NCBI GenBank assembly: GCA_013350335.1 | Contig: CM023535.1 | Coordinates: 32,024,991-32,088,990 of the forward strand | DNA from: Chimonanthus salicifolius | Taxonomy: Eukaryota; Streptophyta; Magnoliopsida; Laurales; Calycanthaceae | Direction: 5' to 3' | DNA: 64,000 nucleotides | Part shown: in pieces, positions 61,301 through 63,347 of the stretch | How the letters are laid out: each line of letters begins with the position of its first letter | How positions within the stretch are numbered: position 1 is the stretch's first letter | Program-made: the position numbers and the translations under genes | The notes under the pieces: model-generated | Told to the model about the DNA's origin: nothing | The model's database searches: none | What the model saw: only the letters and a program-made list of their open reading frames with translations

Positions 61301-63347
61301 GTTATAAATAAACTATAAAACAAACGATGGTGGCTAGTTGTGACTGAATTTTCTTTTTTCCTTTTTAAGCAATGAGAAGGTTGGGAAAAGGGTGTGAGCA
61401 TCCCTTAAGTTTTACTGGTGTCAAAGCACAGGCACAAACAAGGCTCCAAGGGGTCCTGGAGCCTAAAATGCAAAGCATATGTCTAGACGCGAGCTTAATT
61501 TTTGCTAGGAACACTGATATAGATACTTCAAAATATGTGTAGATTCATGGATTTGTGCCTTCTTTCATCAATATTGAGAAAATACAACAATAATCATTTA
61601 GATAGTTCAAAATATGTGTAGATTCATGCATTTGTGCCCTTTTTGCACCAATATTGACAAAGCACAACAACAATCAATCCAAAAAATTAAAATACATTGG
61701 CAACTAAGCTTCTAAGAATATTATGTAAGAATTTATTATGTACATTTTTTTTGAGCTGTAACAAAGAAGATTTCATTAATAAGAGAAAAAACAAAGTACA
61801 TGTATTATGTACATGCACAAGAATATTGCCAAATAATTATTAGTCTTTATTAAGTATTATTAAAAAAATTGCTTCATCTTCAATATTTACTAGCCACTAA
61901 AAAAAACTTTAAAAAATAGGCTTATCATAGAAAAAAAGTTCAAAATAAAATAGGTGAAGACATAGGTGCAAAAAGCACTAGGTGAAGCACAAAATGGGCC
62001 TAGAGCATAAGCAAGGGTAAAGCGCACTTTTGATTACTACCTTTAGATCTACACATGGGATCTAGATTAACACCACCAACCATGTGTTTTAGATCCTTCT
62101 TTGTTGATTTGAATCAACACCACACATTTTCTTGAAGAACTTTCATTAAGGAGGGGATTTGCCCAAGACTTCTGCAACCACAAGGTATTCATTATTTGAA
62201 ATTTGCATCTTGAATCATCATAATTGCTGGCCATTGGTAACTGGTAAAAACATTTAGTAATTTTTATCTTGCATGGCATTGTGAAGTAACAATAACGACA
62301 TCAGGTCATGGATTATTGGTCTTCCTTAGTTGAGAACACTGTGTTTATGTGCAACTAGAGCAGCACCATTTAGATGAGGTCAATGTTGACATAGAAGACT
62401 TTGTAGATCTTTTAAGTGATTTTTCTTTCTTTGCAAACTGATAGGTGGAATGTTTGTTACACTTATCATCCACAGTTCTTGTTTATATTGGTCAGAGTTT
62501 TGGGCCCACCAGAAATAACAACCTGCTAAAAATTGTAATTGGAAGCCATTGGCCTATTTCAAGTACATCATCGTCTCATCAAATTGGATCCATCAAGGTT
62601 GGGCAGTGTCACCTTATAAATATATCTGGCCTGAGGATGGATTTCAAGAGCATGCGCAACTACTGCAAACAGACATCACACAACCCTTCTCAACTGTGTT
62701 GGGAGGGCCTACAATATATCTACTTCACTATACAGATGAACTTACTTATTTTCCTAGGTAGATATGAAAAATCCTCTGCCAGTAAAGAAACTTTTGCAAC
62801 AATTTGAAAAAGAAGGGTAAAGATCAATGCAGAAAAGTCAAAATATGTCTTCTCTAAAATAACCACCACCTAAACAATGGAGAGATTAAAAACATCATTT
62901 GCAAATTGCAACTTCCAGTTTTTTATAATCAGTTTTAATGGATAAGCAAACCAATGTGGATTCTTCAGGGGATACTTTTTGAACTCTTTGTGAAGTTGCT
63001 AGGTTGAAAATTATATGTATCTGCAGTTGTATTTTATTGTACTAAAAATATTCAATTGATCACGAAATTAATTCCTGACATAAAGGTCTGCATAAAATTG
63101 GTGTCAGAAAATCAGGCTAAAAAGGCAGAAGTAAAAAAAATTTATTAGAAGGTTTTGCCAAAAACAGGGATGCTTAGAGGGTTCATAATATTAAAAGGAA
63201 TCTCTTATCCGTAAATATTTTTTAAAGAAAAAGTTTGATCAGATTATACCTAGTATAGCATCCAACAGAATAACCTTCTTTCCGTAGAATATTTGAAAGG
63301 AATGCCGCAGTCGAACCTTTTCCCTTGGTTCCAGCAATATGCACTGC
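9238..63347 (-). CDS. DHFS: Dihydrofolate synthetase gene, interior eight exons (partial)
   Basis: Spliced gene made of exons 63250-63347, 44126-44276, 23497-23559, 23134-23298, 22324-22515, 22074-22173, 9447-9578 and 9238-9369 (1033 nt, 344 codons plus one base). The product adds glutamate to dihydropteroate, giving dihydrofolate (FolC / Mur ligase family); in plants this step is mitochondrial. Seen: P-loop [19 protein letters not shown], the [18 protein letters not shown] block, [12 protein letters not shown] (position of the carbamylated lysine in FolC proteins) and DGAHT. Phases agree at every junction, with GT donors and AG acceptors. The RERISLG and LGGSLESIA blocks favour dihydrofolate synthetase (the Arabidopsis GLA1/DFA type) over folylpolyglutamate synthetase. 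The N-terminal region and roughly the last 60-100 residues are not in the window. The open frame argues for a functional gene, but expression is not shown. Introns total about 53 kb. Confidence 0.9.
9447..9578 (-). CDS. DHFS: DHFS exon, C-terminal domain (LLGRSQFL)
   Basis: Exon of 132 nt: two bases finishing a glycine codon, 43 codons, one base. Acceptor is a long T tract then atttcag|GGTGGA; donor GATGGAG|gtttac. It encodes [25 protein letters not shown] and ends at VSVLIDG. The split codon reads alanine with the next exon, giving DGAHT. The pyrimidine tract before the acceptor is unusually long (about 15 T). Separated from the following exon by only 77 bp. Confidence 0.91.
9727..9898. repeat. 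Dispersed non-coding repeat, copy 1
   Basis: Sequence from agtaatcaaggaataaggtgc through gagcctaaggcacaaggtgc and gagcctaattttt resembles part of 61400-62040, which carries gagcctaaaatgcaaagc, gcgagcttaattttt and the end aagcgcacttttgattacta. It looks like a non-autonomous DNA transposon or other dispersed repeat, but I cannot define ends or a target duplication. A small inverted pair tttttctttggt / accaaagaaaaa lies at 9829-9840 and 9884-9895. Confidence 0.35.
9899..10160 (+). repeat. Left arm of ~260-bp inverted repeat
   Basis: The segment from ttcctcactaggcttcatatg to gaccaccgaggcactaacaa is repeated in reverse complement at ~11878-12136 with scattered differences. It ends exactly where Copia sequence begins. 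It is non-coding as far as I can see. No target-site duplication is visible outside the arms. It could be a long terminal inverted repeat of a DNA transposon or a duplicated and inverted segment. Confidence 0.75.
10160..11400 (+). pseudogene. Copia RT and RNase H, broken
   Basis: Plus-strand Copia pol piece. [22 protein letters not shown] from ~10210, [35 protein letters not shown] (catalytic YVDD changed to YVDA) near 10460-10500, [19 protein letters not shown], then a stop. RNase H: frameshifted [15 protein letters not shown], then [20 protein letters not shown] (11151-11210) and [10 protein letters not shown]. The frame ends LLYIFEPA* followed by gagggggag and the LTR. Gag, protease and integrase are absent upstream; the piece starts at the end of the inverted-repeat arm. 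Confidence 0.85.
11401..11641 (+). repeat. Copia LTR
   Basis: 241-bp LTR starting TGTTGACAACAGTTGACC directly after the polypurine tract and ending ATTATTATTCTACA. A TATA-like ctatttatacatg is near 11527-11539. It is related to the LTRs at 807-1040, 19619-19886 and 50490-50772 (minus strand). What follows is gag sequence, not a target duplication plus unrelated flank. Confidence 0.8.
11642..11877 (+). pseudogene. Copia gag zinc-knuckle fragment
   Basis: In the same orientation, right after the LTR and with no leader or gag N-terminus, the sequence reads like the end of gag, with [17 protein letters not shown] near 11815-11870. It matches [15 protein letters not shown] in the full-length Copia at ~29775. 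So the order here is RT-RNaseH-LTR-gag, a permuted arrangement. Frameshifts are present. It ends at the right inverted-repeat arm. Confidence 0.65.
11878..12136 (-). repeat. Right arm of ~260-bp inverted repeat
   Basis: Reverse complement of the left arm at 9899-10160: outer end ...tatgaagcctactgaggaa, inner end ctgttagtgactcggcttggcc. By eye most positions match, with scattered substitutions. The two arms enclose about 1.7 kb of permuted Copia sequence. Confidence 0.75.
12137..13560 (+). repeat. Degenerate LTR-like region with primer-binding site
   Basis: Non-coding sequence rich in ggtcga / ctcggta words, ending ...aactttca and then ttggtatcacagcctca at 13542-13558, which resembles the TGGTATCAGAGCC primer-binding site of SIRE/Maximus-type Copia elements. 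The 5' edge of the LTR is uncertain. It contains a run of C (13490-13498). ORFs here (12189-12442, 12769-13194) are not gene-like. Confidence 0.45.
13561..15200 (+). other. Possible gag remnant and uncharacterised intron DNA
   Basis: After the primer-binding site a short open stretch starts at 13609 ([20 protein letters not shown]) in the place expected for a Copia gag, then decays. From ~13900 to 15200 I see no coding content. Two related segments with tttcattccaa...tgtggaatgaa lie at ~14547-14600 and ~14866-14910, and might be paired copies of a short repeat. A (CA)n-like stretch is at 15184-15199. Confidence 0.35.
15601..16240 (+). pseudogene. Unrecognised Ser/Lys-rich ORF with coiled-coil remnants
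   Basis: ORF 15601-15861 (86 codons) begins [10 protein letters not shown], with a second ATG at 15640 giving [11 protein letters not shown]. It is rich in Ser, Arg and Lys. After its stop the sequence continues in shifted frames with readable pieces: a Glu-rich segment, then [31 protein letters not shown] and [10 protein letters not shown] up to ~16140. It looks like one old ORF with a basic Ser-rich N-terminus and an acidic / coiled-coil middle, broken by frameshifts. It probably belongs to a retroelement, given the LTR-like DNA before it, but I do not recognise the family. Confidence 0.45.
16241..16960. other. Uncharacterised retroelement-like intron DNA
   Basis: No coding content. Purine-rich stretches (gggggagtgtttaaaacttgatg near 16743, aaacgggggagaaaattag near 16798) resemble the polypurine tract and 3' region of SIRE-type Copia elements, suggesting the right end of the decayed element that starts near 12.1 kb. 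No LTR boundary could be placed. Confidence 0.3.
16961..19223 (-). pseudogene. LINE endonuclease end and reverse transcriptase, broken
   Basis: Minus-strand plant L1-type LINE. Order: endonuclease C-terminus ([29 protein letters not shown], 19032-19220), linker ([20 protein letters not shown] near 18665-18720), an extra ~0.6 kb segment, then [22 protein letters not shown] (~17820-17880), [20 protein letters not shown] (~17600-17675), [35 protein letters not shown] (~17250-17300), [10 protein letters not shown] and LRINLGKS (~17060). The catalytic FADD is changed to FAGD, and stops and frameshifts occur. RNase H and 3' tail are missing. Its 5' side is cut at 19224 by a long LTR. Confidence 0.83.
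19224..19618 (-). repeat. End of a long gypsy-like LTR
   Basis: Starts tgtcacgcctcgccccag, i.e. the minus-strand 3' terminus ...GGGGCGAGGCGTGACA shared with the LTRs at 38582, 49790, 51583 and 60874. Five bases before it are CTCAT. It is interrupted at 19619 by a Copia LTR. The other end was not found; it may lie within 21237-22073 or be deleted. Confidence 0.6.
19619..19886 (-). repeat. Copia 3' LTR
   Basis: 268-bp LTR with TG...CA ends, minus strand TGTTGTGGGACC to ATTATTCTACA, followed inward by a degenerate polypurine tract. Clearly related to the LTRs at 807-1040 and 50490-50772. It contains a local duplication of the tcctg...cccacaaca end. Confidence 0.8.
19887..21236 (-). pseudogene. 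Copia RNase H and RT, truncated
   Basis: Minus-strand Copia pol remnant. RNase [21 protein letters not shown] (19931-20152), [20 protein letters not shown] (20168-20467). [22 protein letters not shown] (~21165-21235), [20 protein letters not shown], and a region around [18 protein letters not shown] where the catalytic YVDD is HVDD. Frameshifts and stops are present. It ends abruptly at ~21236; integrase, protease, gag and the 5' LTR are absent. Confidence 0.83.
21237..22073. other. Pyrimidine-rich intron DNA, unassigned
   Basis: C+T-rich on the plus strand to ~21700, then AT-rich to the donor of the DHFS exon at 22074. I see no transposon domain, no LTR terminus and no supported gene. The right half of the LTR that begins at 19224 may be here, but I could not place its end. 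Confidence 0.3.
22074..22173 (-). CDS. DHFS: DHFS exon, [12 protein letters not shown] block
   Basis: Exon of 100 nt, 33 codons plus one base, acceptor ttatgcag|TATATT, donor CACCAAG|gtaaga (near-consensus). It encodes [10 protein letters not shown] and then [20 protein letters not shown]. The HQxxNAxTA motif begins the C-terminal domain in FolC proteins. Its last G completes a glycine codon with GG of the exon at 9578, across a 12.5 kb intron. Confidence 0.9.
22324..22515 (-). CDS. DHFS: DHFS exon, [12 protein letters not shown] block
   Basis: Exon of 192 nt, 64 codons in phase 0, acceptor ttctcag|TTGGTG, donor AAATTG|gtgtgg. It encodes [15 protein letters not shown], then [19 protein letters not shown], and ends [11 protein letters not shown]. 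This spans the end of the central domain and the variable linker typical of plant dihydrofolate synthetases. Intron 22516-23133 upstream is 618 bp and intron 22174-22323 downstream is 150 bp. I see no transposon in either. Confidence 0.9.
22516..23133 (-). other. 618-bp DHFS intron without recognised repeats
   Basis: Intron between the AGLGG exon and the MGGPF exon, GT...AG, AT-rich, with no transposon signature. ORFs 22607-23014 and 22725-22934 are chance frames. Confidence 0.7.
23134..23298 (-). CDS. DHFS: DHFS exon, [11 protein letters not shown] and AKSGIIK blocks
   Basis: Exon of 165 nt, 55 codons in phase 0, acceptor cttatag|GCTGGC, donor CCAGTT|gtgtac. It encodes [13 protein letters not shown], then [19 protein letters not shown] and [12 protein letters not shown]. 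The lysine of AKSGIIK matches the position carbamylated in bacterial FolC, and the EEH triad matches the conserved histidine region of Mur-type ligases. The donor could be moved by a few bases (gttgtgtac), but the chosen site keeps phase with the exon at 22515. Confidence 0.92.
23497..23559 (-). CDS. DHFS: DHFS exon, 21 codons (VDIAIVE)
   Basis: Exon of exactly 63 nt, phase 0 to phase 0, with acceptor ttttcag|GTTTTC and donor GTTGAG|gtggga. It encodes [21 protein letters not shown]. The final glutamate joins AGLGG of the next exon to form the VE-AGLGGRxDATN signature; this glutamate is a magnesium ligand in FolC-type ligases. The exon is short enough to be missed by gene finders, and skipping it would keep the reading frame while removing the catalytic glutamate. 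Confidence 0.9.
23560..26055 (-). other. AT-rich intron DNA before the TRIM
   Basis: Left part of the 20.6 kb intron. No coding content. It contains a 21-bp LINE-type micro-insertion (24891-24911) and a locally repetitive stretch at 25675-25800 built from gttctttnagca(a/g) words. ORFs such as 24255-24620 and 24667-24984 show no family resemblance. Confidence 0.5.
24891..24911 (+). mobile_element. 21-bp LINE 3'-end micro-insertion
   Basis: ctgttc followed by a run of A, flanked by direct repeats aagttggcc(c)cactttca at 24873-24890 and 24912-24928 (one C indel). The gttc-A(n) end matches the 3' terminus of the window's LINE family (gttcaaaaaaaa at 38088-38105, minus strand). An extremely 5'-truncated target-primed insertion fits best. 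Confidence 0.6.
26056..26294 (-). repeat. TRIM 3' LTR
   Basis: Left copy of the TRIM repeat. It shares with 26376-26612 the words cacaatattgtccgc, ggccttgtgctagaagga (as gccttgtgctagaagga here), cttatata and tttccatcactctaggcgatg. Divergence between the two copies is clearly visible, roughly one base in eight by eye, so the insertion is old. Confidence 0.83.
26376..26612 (-). repeat. TRIM 5' LTR
   Basis: Right copy of the TRIM repeat, directly next to the primer-binding site on the minus strand. A ttatataag element (TATA-like, palindromic) lies near 26508-26516. Confidence 0.83.
27605..27985. repeat. Tandem array of inverted GTCTCG...CGAGAC units
   Basis: About three ~100-bp units, each containing gtctcgaaacctggctcgg then a segment ending gccgagaccaag, so each unit can fold on itself (GGTCTCG pairs with CGAGACC). 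Related ttcggaac / cttccgaag words continue after the Copia insertion at 33244-33330, showing that the Copia landed inside the array. The LTR at 34665-37806 has a similar cluster near 36180-36540. Confidence 0.7.
27995..28239 (+). repeat. 5' LTR of full-length Copia
   Basis: 245 bp, starts TGTTGTCGGACC and ends AAAACAACA. TATA-like ttttatttatacttg near 28122-28136, with the polyadenylation and repeat region after it. Contains an extra copy of an 8-bp CT-rich unit (near 28201-28224) relative to the 3' LTR. Confidence 0.93.
28240..28928 (+). promoter_or_regulatory. Primer-binding site and 0.7-kb leader
   Basis: TGGTATCAGCCAGGG at 28240-28254 pairs with initiator tRNA-Met; ~675 bp of pyrimidine-rich leader follow before the first gag ATG at 28929. 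ORFs in this part (28135-28593, 28562-28858) are read-through of leader sequence. Confidence 0.75.
28929..29800 (+). pseudogene. Copia gag, broken
   Basis: ATG at 28929 opens [12 protein letters not shown] and runs to a TAG at ~29304; the frame then continues with further stops (29399, ~29411, 29580). Recognisable gag parts: [38 protein letters not shown] and the zinc knuckle CTFC...[11 protein letters not shown] near 29757-29810, where a one-base deletion shifts the frame. Gag would form the virus-like particle. Confidence 0.85.
29771..31080 (+). pseudogene. Copia protease and integrase, broken
   Basis: Open from 29771 to 30658. Aspartic protease motif [10 protein letters not shown] near 30020-30050. 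Pre-integrase zinc finger [11 protein letters not shown] with [10 protein letters not shown] (30400-30510). Integrase DDE residues: FIDDYSR (~30630), [12 protein letters not shown] (~30736), [13 protein letters not shown] (~30840). Interrupted by TGA at 30657, a frameshift before 30772 and a stop at 31075. The C-terminal part resumes at 31102. Confidence 0.88.
31102..32990 (+). pseudogene. Copia integrase end, RT and RNase H, broken
   Basis: Integrase C-terminus and linker in ORF 31102-31833 with [20 protein letters not shown] and [18 protein letters not shown] continues frameshifted: [20 protein letters not shown] and [13 protein letters not shown] with YVDD intact near 32120. RNase [18 protein letters not shown], a stop, [39 protein letters not shown] (~32755-32815). 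It ends next to the polypurine tract at ~32991. At least five frame disruptions. Confidence 0.88.
33002..33238 (+). repeat. 3' LTR of full-length Copia
   Basis: 237 bp, nearly identical to 27995-28239; followed by the target duplication ACTGT. Confidence 0.93.
33905..34055 (+). repeat. Three tandem ~57-bp units in the long LTR
   Basis: Three imperfect units sharing attg-ggccatagtgctcctgggt-type cores (agctcctgggtt, tgctcctgggtc, tgctcctgggtc) followed by aaagaagt(c/t)c. Private to the LTR at 26767-37970. Confidence 0.75.
34665..37806 (-). mobile_element. Second solo LTR nested in the first
   Basis: Plus-strand ends tgtataacgccccaaccggg (left) and ggtcagggtattaca (right), so in minus orientation it starts TGTAATACCCTGACC and ends GGGGCGTTATACA. 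CAAAA occurs at 34660-34664 and 37807-37811; the pre-insertion site cgtg-caaaa-tgtcatcg is easy to read across it. About 3.1 kb, non-coding. It contains ccggcacacctgaggccgg-type repeats (35325-35415) and a ttcggaac-rich block (36180-36540). Same terminal grammar as the other long LTRs here. Confidence 0.75.
38088..38581 (-). pseudogene. LINE RNase H end and 3' tail
   Basis: Minus-strand LINE end: [20 protein letters not shown], then [20 protein letters not shown] and [13 protein letters not shown] (RNase H), 3' UTR, and a poly(A) tail seen as T(10) at 38089-38098 with the terminus ...gttatcgttcaaaaaaaaaa. It is the continuation of 40580-41520; the LTR at 38582-~40150 lies between them. Confidence 0.82.
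38582..40150 (-). mobile_element. Truncated long LTR inserted in a LINE
   Basis: Begins tgtcacgccccgccttcca; closely matches the minus strand of 49790 leftwards and 60874 leftwards, including the words tcgtgacaatcatggatca and ggccttcccacctaaagtgagg, and the chance peptide [20 protein letters not shown]. The match fades after ~40140 (ggttaaaggtgaaggttttgagtcc), so about half of the 2.9 kb unit is present. Five bases before it are GATCT; no matching right flank was found. Confidence 0.7.
40291..40374. repeat. (TA)n microsatellite
   Basis: Almost pure AT/TA dinucleotide repeat with a few tacata interruptions at its left end. It creates the artificial ORFs of alternating Ile-Tyr on the minus strand. 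Confidence 0.97.
40580..41520 (-). pseudogene. LINE C-terminal region (zinc-finger/RVT end), broken
   Basis: Minus strand reads, with frameshifts, [29 protein letters not shown] near 41380-41480, then [20 protein letters not shown] near 41165-41230 and a W/C/H-rich segment. This is the region between RT and RNase H in plant LINEs. It is in the order expected for one LINE with 38088-38581. Confidence 0.75.
41521..44125 (-). other. Intron DNA without recognised elements
   Basis: AT-rich and unique-looking. No transposon domain, LTR end or RNA gene recognised. ORFs at 42599 and 43220 (plus) look like chance frames. Confidence 0.5.
44126..44276 (-). CDS. DHFS: DHFS exon, [12 protein letters not shown] block
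   Basis: Exon of 151 nt: one base completes the serine codon of the previous exon, then 50 codons follow. Acceptor tgtgcag|CCCACA, donor TTTGAG|gtatta. It encodes [17 protein letters not shown] and an amphipathic stretch ending LSHFE. SPHL and the following basic residues form the substrate loop just after the P-loop in this family. It lies alone between introns of 19.0 and 20.6 kb. The nearest transposon is the truncated Copia beginning near 44763. Confidence 0.92.
44277..44762 (-). other. Intron DNA between DHFS exon and Copia
   Basis: No gene or domain seen. Ends in a GA-rich tract (gagagagaagaagaagaag, 44740-44762) that abuts the truncated Copia. Confidence 0.5.
44763..46916 (-). pseudogene. 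Copia gag to RT N-terminus, truncated
   Basis: Minus strand, 5' to 3': gag piece [20 protein letters not shown] (~46590), protease [15 protein letters not shown] (~46430-46470; catalytic DSG changed to DCG), pre-integrase [14 protein letters not shown] (~46050), integrase [13 protein letters not shown] (~45850), LRSDNWG..., [15 protein letters not shown] (~45480-45530), then [20 protein letters not shown] and [14 protein letters not shown] (44800-44960). RT palm and RNase H are missing at the left edge. It continues to the right beyond the LTR insertion at 46917. Confidence 0.82.
46917..49790 (+). mobile_element. Solo LTR, 2874 bp, TSD GGTTG
   Basis: Starts TGTAATGACCCGGCC and ends GGCGGGGCGTGACA, flanked by perfect direct repeats GGTTG (46912-46916, 49791-49795). 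The two halves of the Copia leader meet when it is removed. Non-coding. Closely related to 56838-60874 (start tgtaatgaaccaacccgg) and, inverted, to 38582-40150. It contains one full 43-bp unit gttatcctcactttagg... (49018-49060), an (AT)n run (49675-49690), and tctcaccg/ttccttcggtaagt-type exon-like sequence near its 5' part. Best read as a Ty3/gypsy-type solo LTR. Confidence 0.88.
49796..50489 (-). mobile_element. Copia leader and primer-binding site
   Basis: Remainder of the leader of the Copia at 44763. Non-coding, purine-rich on the plus strand. The complement of 50479-50489 gives TGGTATCTGCC directly after the LTR end, a tRNA-Met-type primer-binding site. ORFs 49743-50051, 50214-50516 and others here have no family resemblance. 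Confidence 0.7.
50490..50772 (-). repeat. 5' LTR of the minus-strand Copia
   Basis: About 283 bp, minus strand from TGGTTGTGGGACC to ATTATTCTACA, related to 19619-19886 and 807-1040. TATA-like cagtataaatag at ~50570-50581. The exact right end (50770-50775) is approximate. Confidence 0.75.
50830..51582 (+). pseudogene. Copia RT remnant, third family
   Basis: Plus-strand old Copia: [20 protein letters not shown] and [20 protein letters not shown] (50930-51070), LPLHQLDV...[17 protein letters not shown] (51115-51215), then [17 protein letters not shown] (~51365-51410, YVDD intact) and [32 protein letters not shown] to 51570. Several stops and indels. It is cut at 51583 by a long LTR and resumes at 56006. 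Confidence 0.82.
51890..52620. repeat. Imperfect ~20/40-bp CCATGG-type repeats
   Basis: Words such as catgggaccaacatgtctac and cataagaccaatacgtctac alternate, giving an approximately 20-bp period that becomes regular from ~52430; the series resumes after the DNA element at 53422-53470. Many contain the palindrome ccatgg. Confidence 0.75.
52626..53421. mobile_element. hAT-like non-autonomous element, 796 bp, 8-bp TSD
   Basis: Terminal inverted repeat CAAGGTTGT...ACAACCTTG, flanked by perfect 8-bp direct repeats ATATGACC (52618-52625, 53422-53429). Subterminal parts are rich in gattcacgattcgaatcgcacgattc-type palindromic words, and the centre holds tactatatattgtattacaata repeats (53105-53215). 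No transposase. The 8-bp duplication points to the hAT superfamily. The TIR is short and imperfect beyond nine bases. Confidence 0.85.
54083..54785. repeat. ~40-bp tandem array with eleven CACGTG boxes
   Basis: Eleven units of the form atcacgtgagggacacacccatac followed by cacgtctcaatataatc, each ~39-42 bp, at 54088, ~54326, 54368, 54409, ~54451, ~54491, ~54530, ~54618, ~54657, ~54698 and 54739. Every unit starts with the G-box palindrome CACGTG. The interval caagtgacctagtcac...ctgtccatc occurs twice (54567-54617, 54777-54823), showing a larger duplication. The chance translation gives repeated [14 protein letters not shown] peptides. Confidence 0.88.
55875..55970. repeat. Partial second copy of the hAT-like element end
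   Basis: aattggtctaggggtatgaatcgtgaatcg and the following atcgtaaaatcgtacgattcat match the subterminal end of 52626-53421 (reverse complement of ~53335-53400). Only about 90 bp are present, with no second end. Confidence 0.6.
56006..56699 (+). pseudogene. Copia RNase H remnant, third family
   Basis: Continuation of 50830-51582: [67 protein letters not shown], then [30 protein letters not shown] and a C-terminus LDIYQLE* at ~56694. Frameshifts and stops are frequent. The catalytic DNQAA-like region is degraded. Confidence 0.8.
56838..60874 (+). mobile_element. Solo LTR, 4037 bp, TSD CTCTA
   Basis: Starts TGTAATGAACCAACCCGG and ends GGCGAGGCGTGACA, flanked by perfect repeats CTCTA (56833-56837, 60875-60879). 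It is similar to 46917-49790 over the first ~0.6 kb and the last ~1.7 kb; the middle (~57650-59100) is longer and unlike it. No coding content. Two full and one degenerate 43-bp unit (gttatcctcactttaggtgg...) lie at 60063-60190. Confidence 0.88.
60063..60190 (+). repeat. 43-bp minisatellite in the solo LTR
   Basis: Units 60063-60105 and 60106-60148 are almost identical; the third, from 60149, is degenerate (gttatcctcgattcgtcgg). The related LTR has one full and one degenerate unit (49018-49100), so copy number differs by one. Confidence 0.85.
61380..62042. repeat. Dispersed non-coding repeat, copy 2
   Basis: Resembles 9727-9898 over gagcctaa...gcgagcttaattttt; contains an internal near-duplicate (atagatacttcaaaatatgtgtagattcatg at ~61516 and tagatagttcaaaatatgtgtagattcatg at ~61598) and ends taaagcgcacttttgattacta. 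Likely a non-autonomous element, ends uncertain. A 58-bp LINE end sits inside it. Confidence 0.4.
61745..61802 (-). mobile_element. 58-bp LINE 3' end with 11-bp TSD
   Basis: Begins with T(8)gagctgtaacaaagaag, i.e. the minus-strand LINE terminus cttctttgttacagctcaaaaaaaa, as at 38088 and (plus) 9196. It is flanked by perfect direct repeats TATTATGTACA (61734-61744, 61803-61813). A strongly 5'-truncated target-primed insertion. Confidence 0.85.
62440..62900 (+). pseudogene. Highly decayed LINE reverse-transcriptase remnant
   Basis: In two or three frames the sequence reads [15 protein letters not shown], then [17 protein letters not shown], and finally [15 protein letters not shown]. This is the order QGDPxSPYLF, GGPxISHLxFADDLxxF, LxINxxKSxxxFSKN of plant LINE RTs, with the catalytic ADD changed to TDE. 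No stretch is intact. It may be a different LINE lineage from the others in the window. Confidence 0.55.
63250..63347 (-). CDS. DHFS: DHFS exon with ATP-binding P-loop
   Basis: Exon of 98 nt, 32 codons plus two bases. It starts in phase 0 after a ctgcag acceptor and ends ACTAG|gtataa. It encodes [16 protein letters not shown] and then the GYSVGCYT segment. GTKGKGS is the FolC-family P-loop that binds ATP phosphates. The split serine codon (AG + C) is completed by the exon at 44276. This is the 5'-most exon I can see; family proteins have roughly 60-100 residues before it, so at least one exon lies beyond 64000. Confidence 0.93.

Noticed and set aside
9238..63347. Folylpolyglutamate synthetase as the identity of the gene
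   Set aside because: The RERISLG and [16 protein letters not shown] context fits plant dihydrofolate synthetase better; the families are homologous, so a wrong label is possible but less likely.
9238..63347. Processed or dead copy of the folate gene
   Set aside because: All eight exons are open, with intact splice sites and signature residues, and introns are retained.
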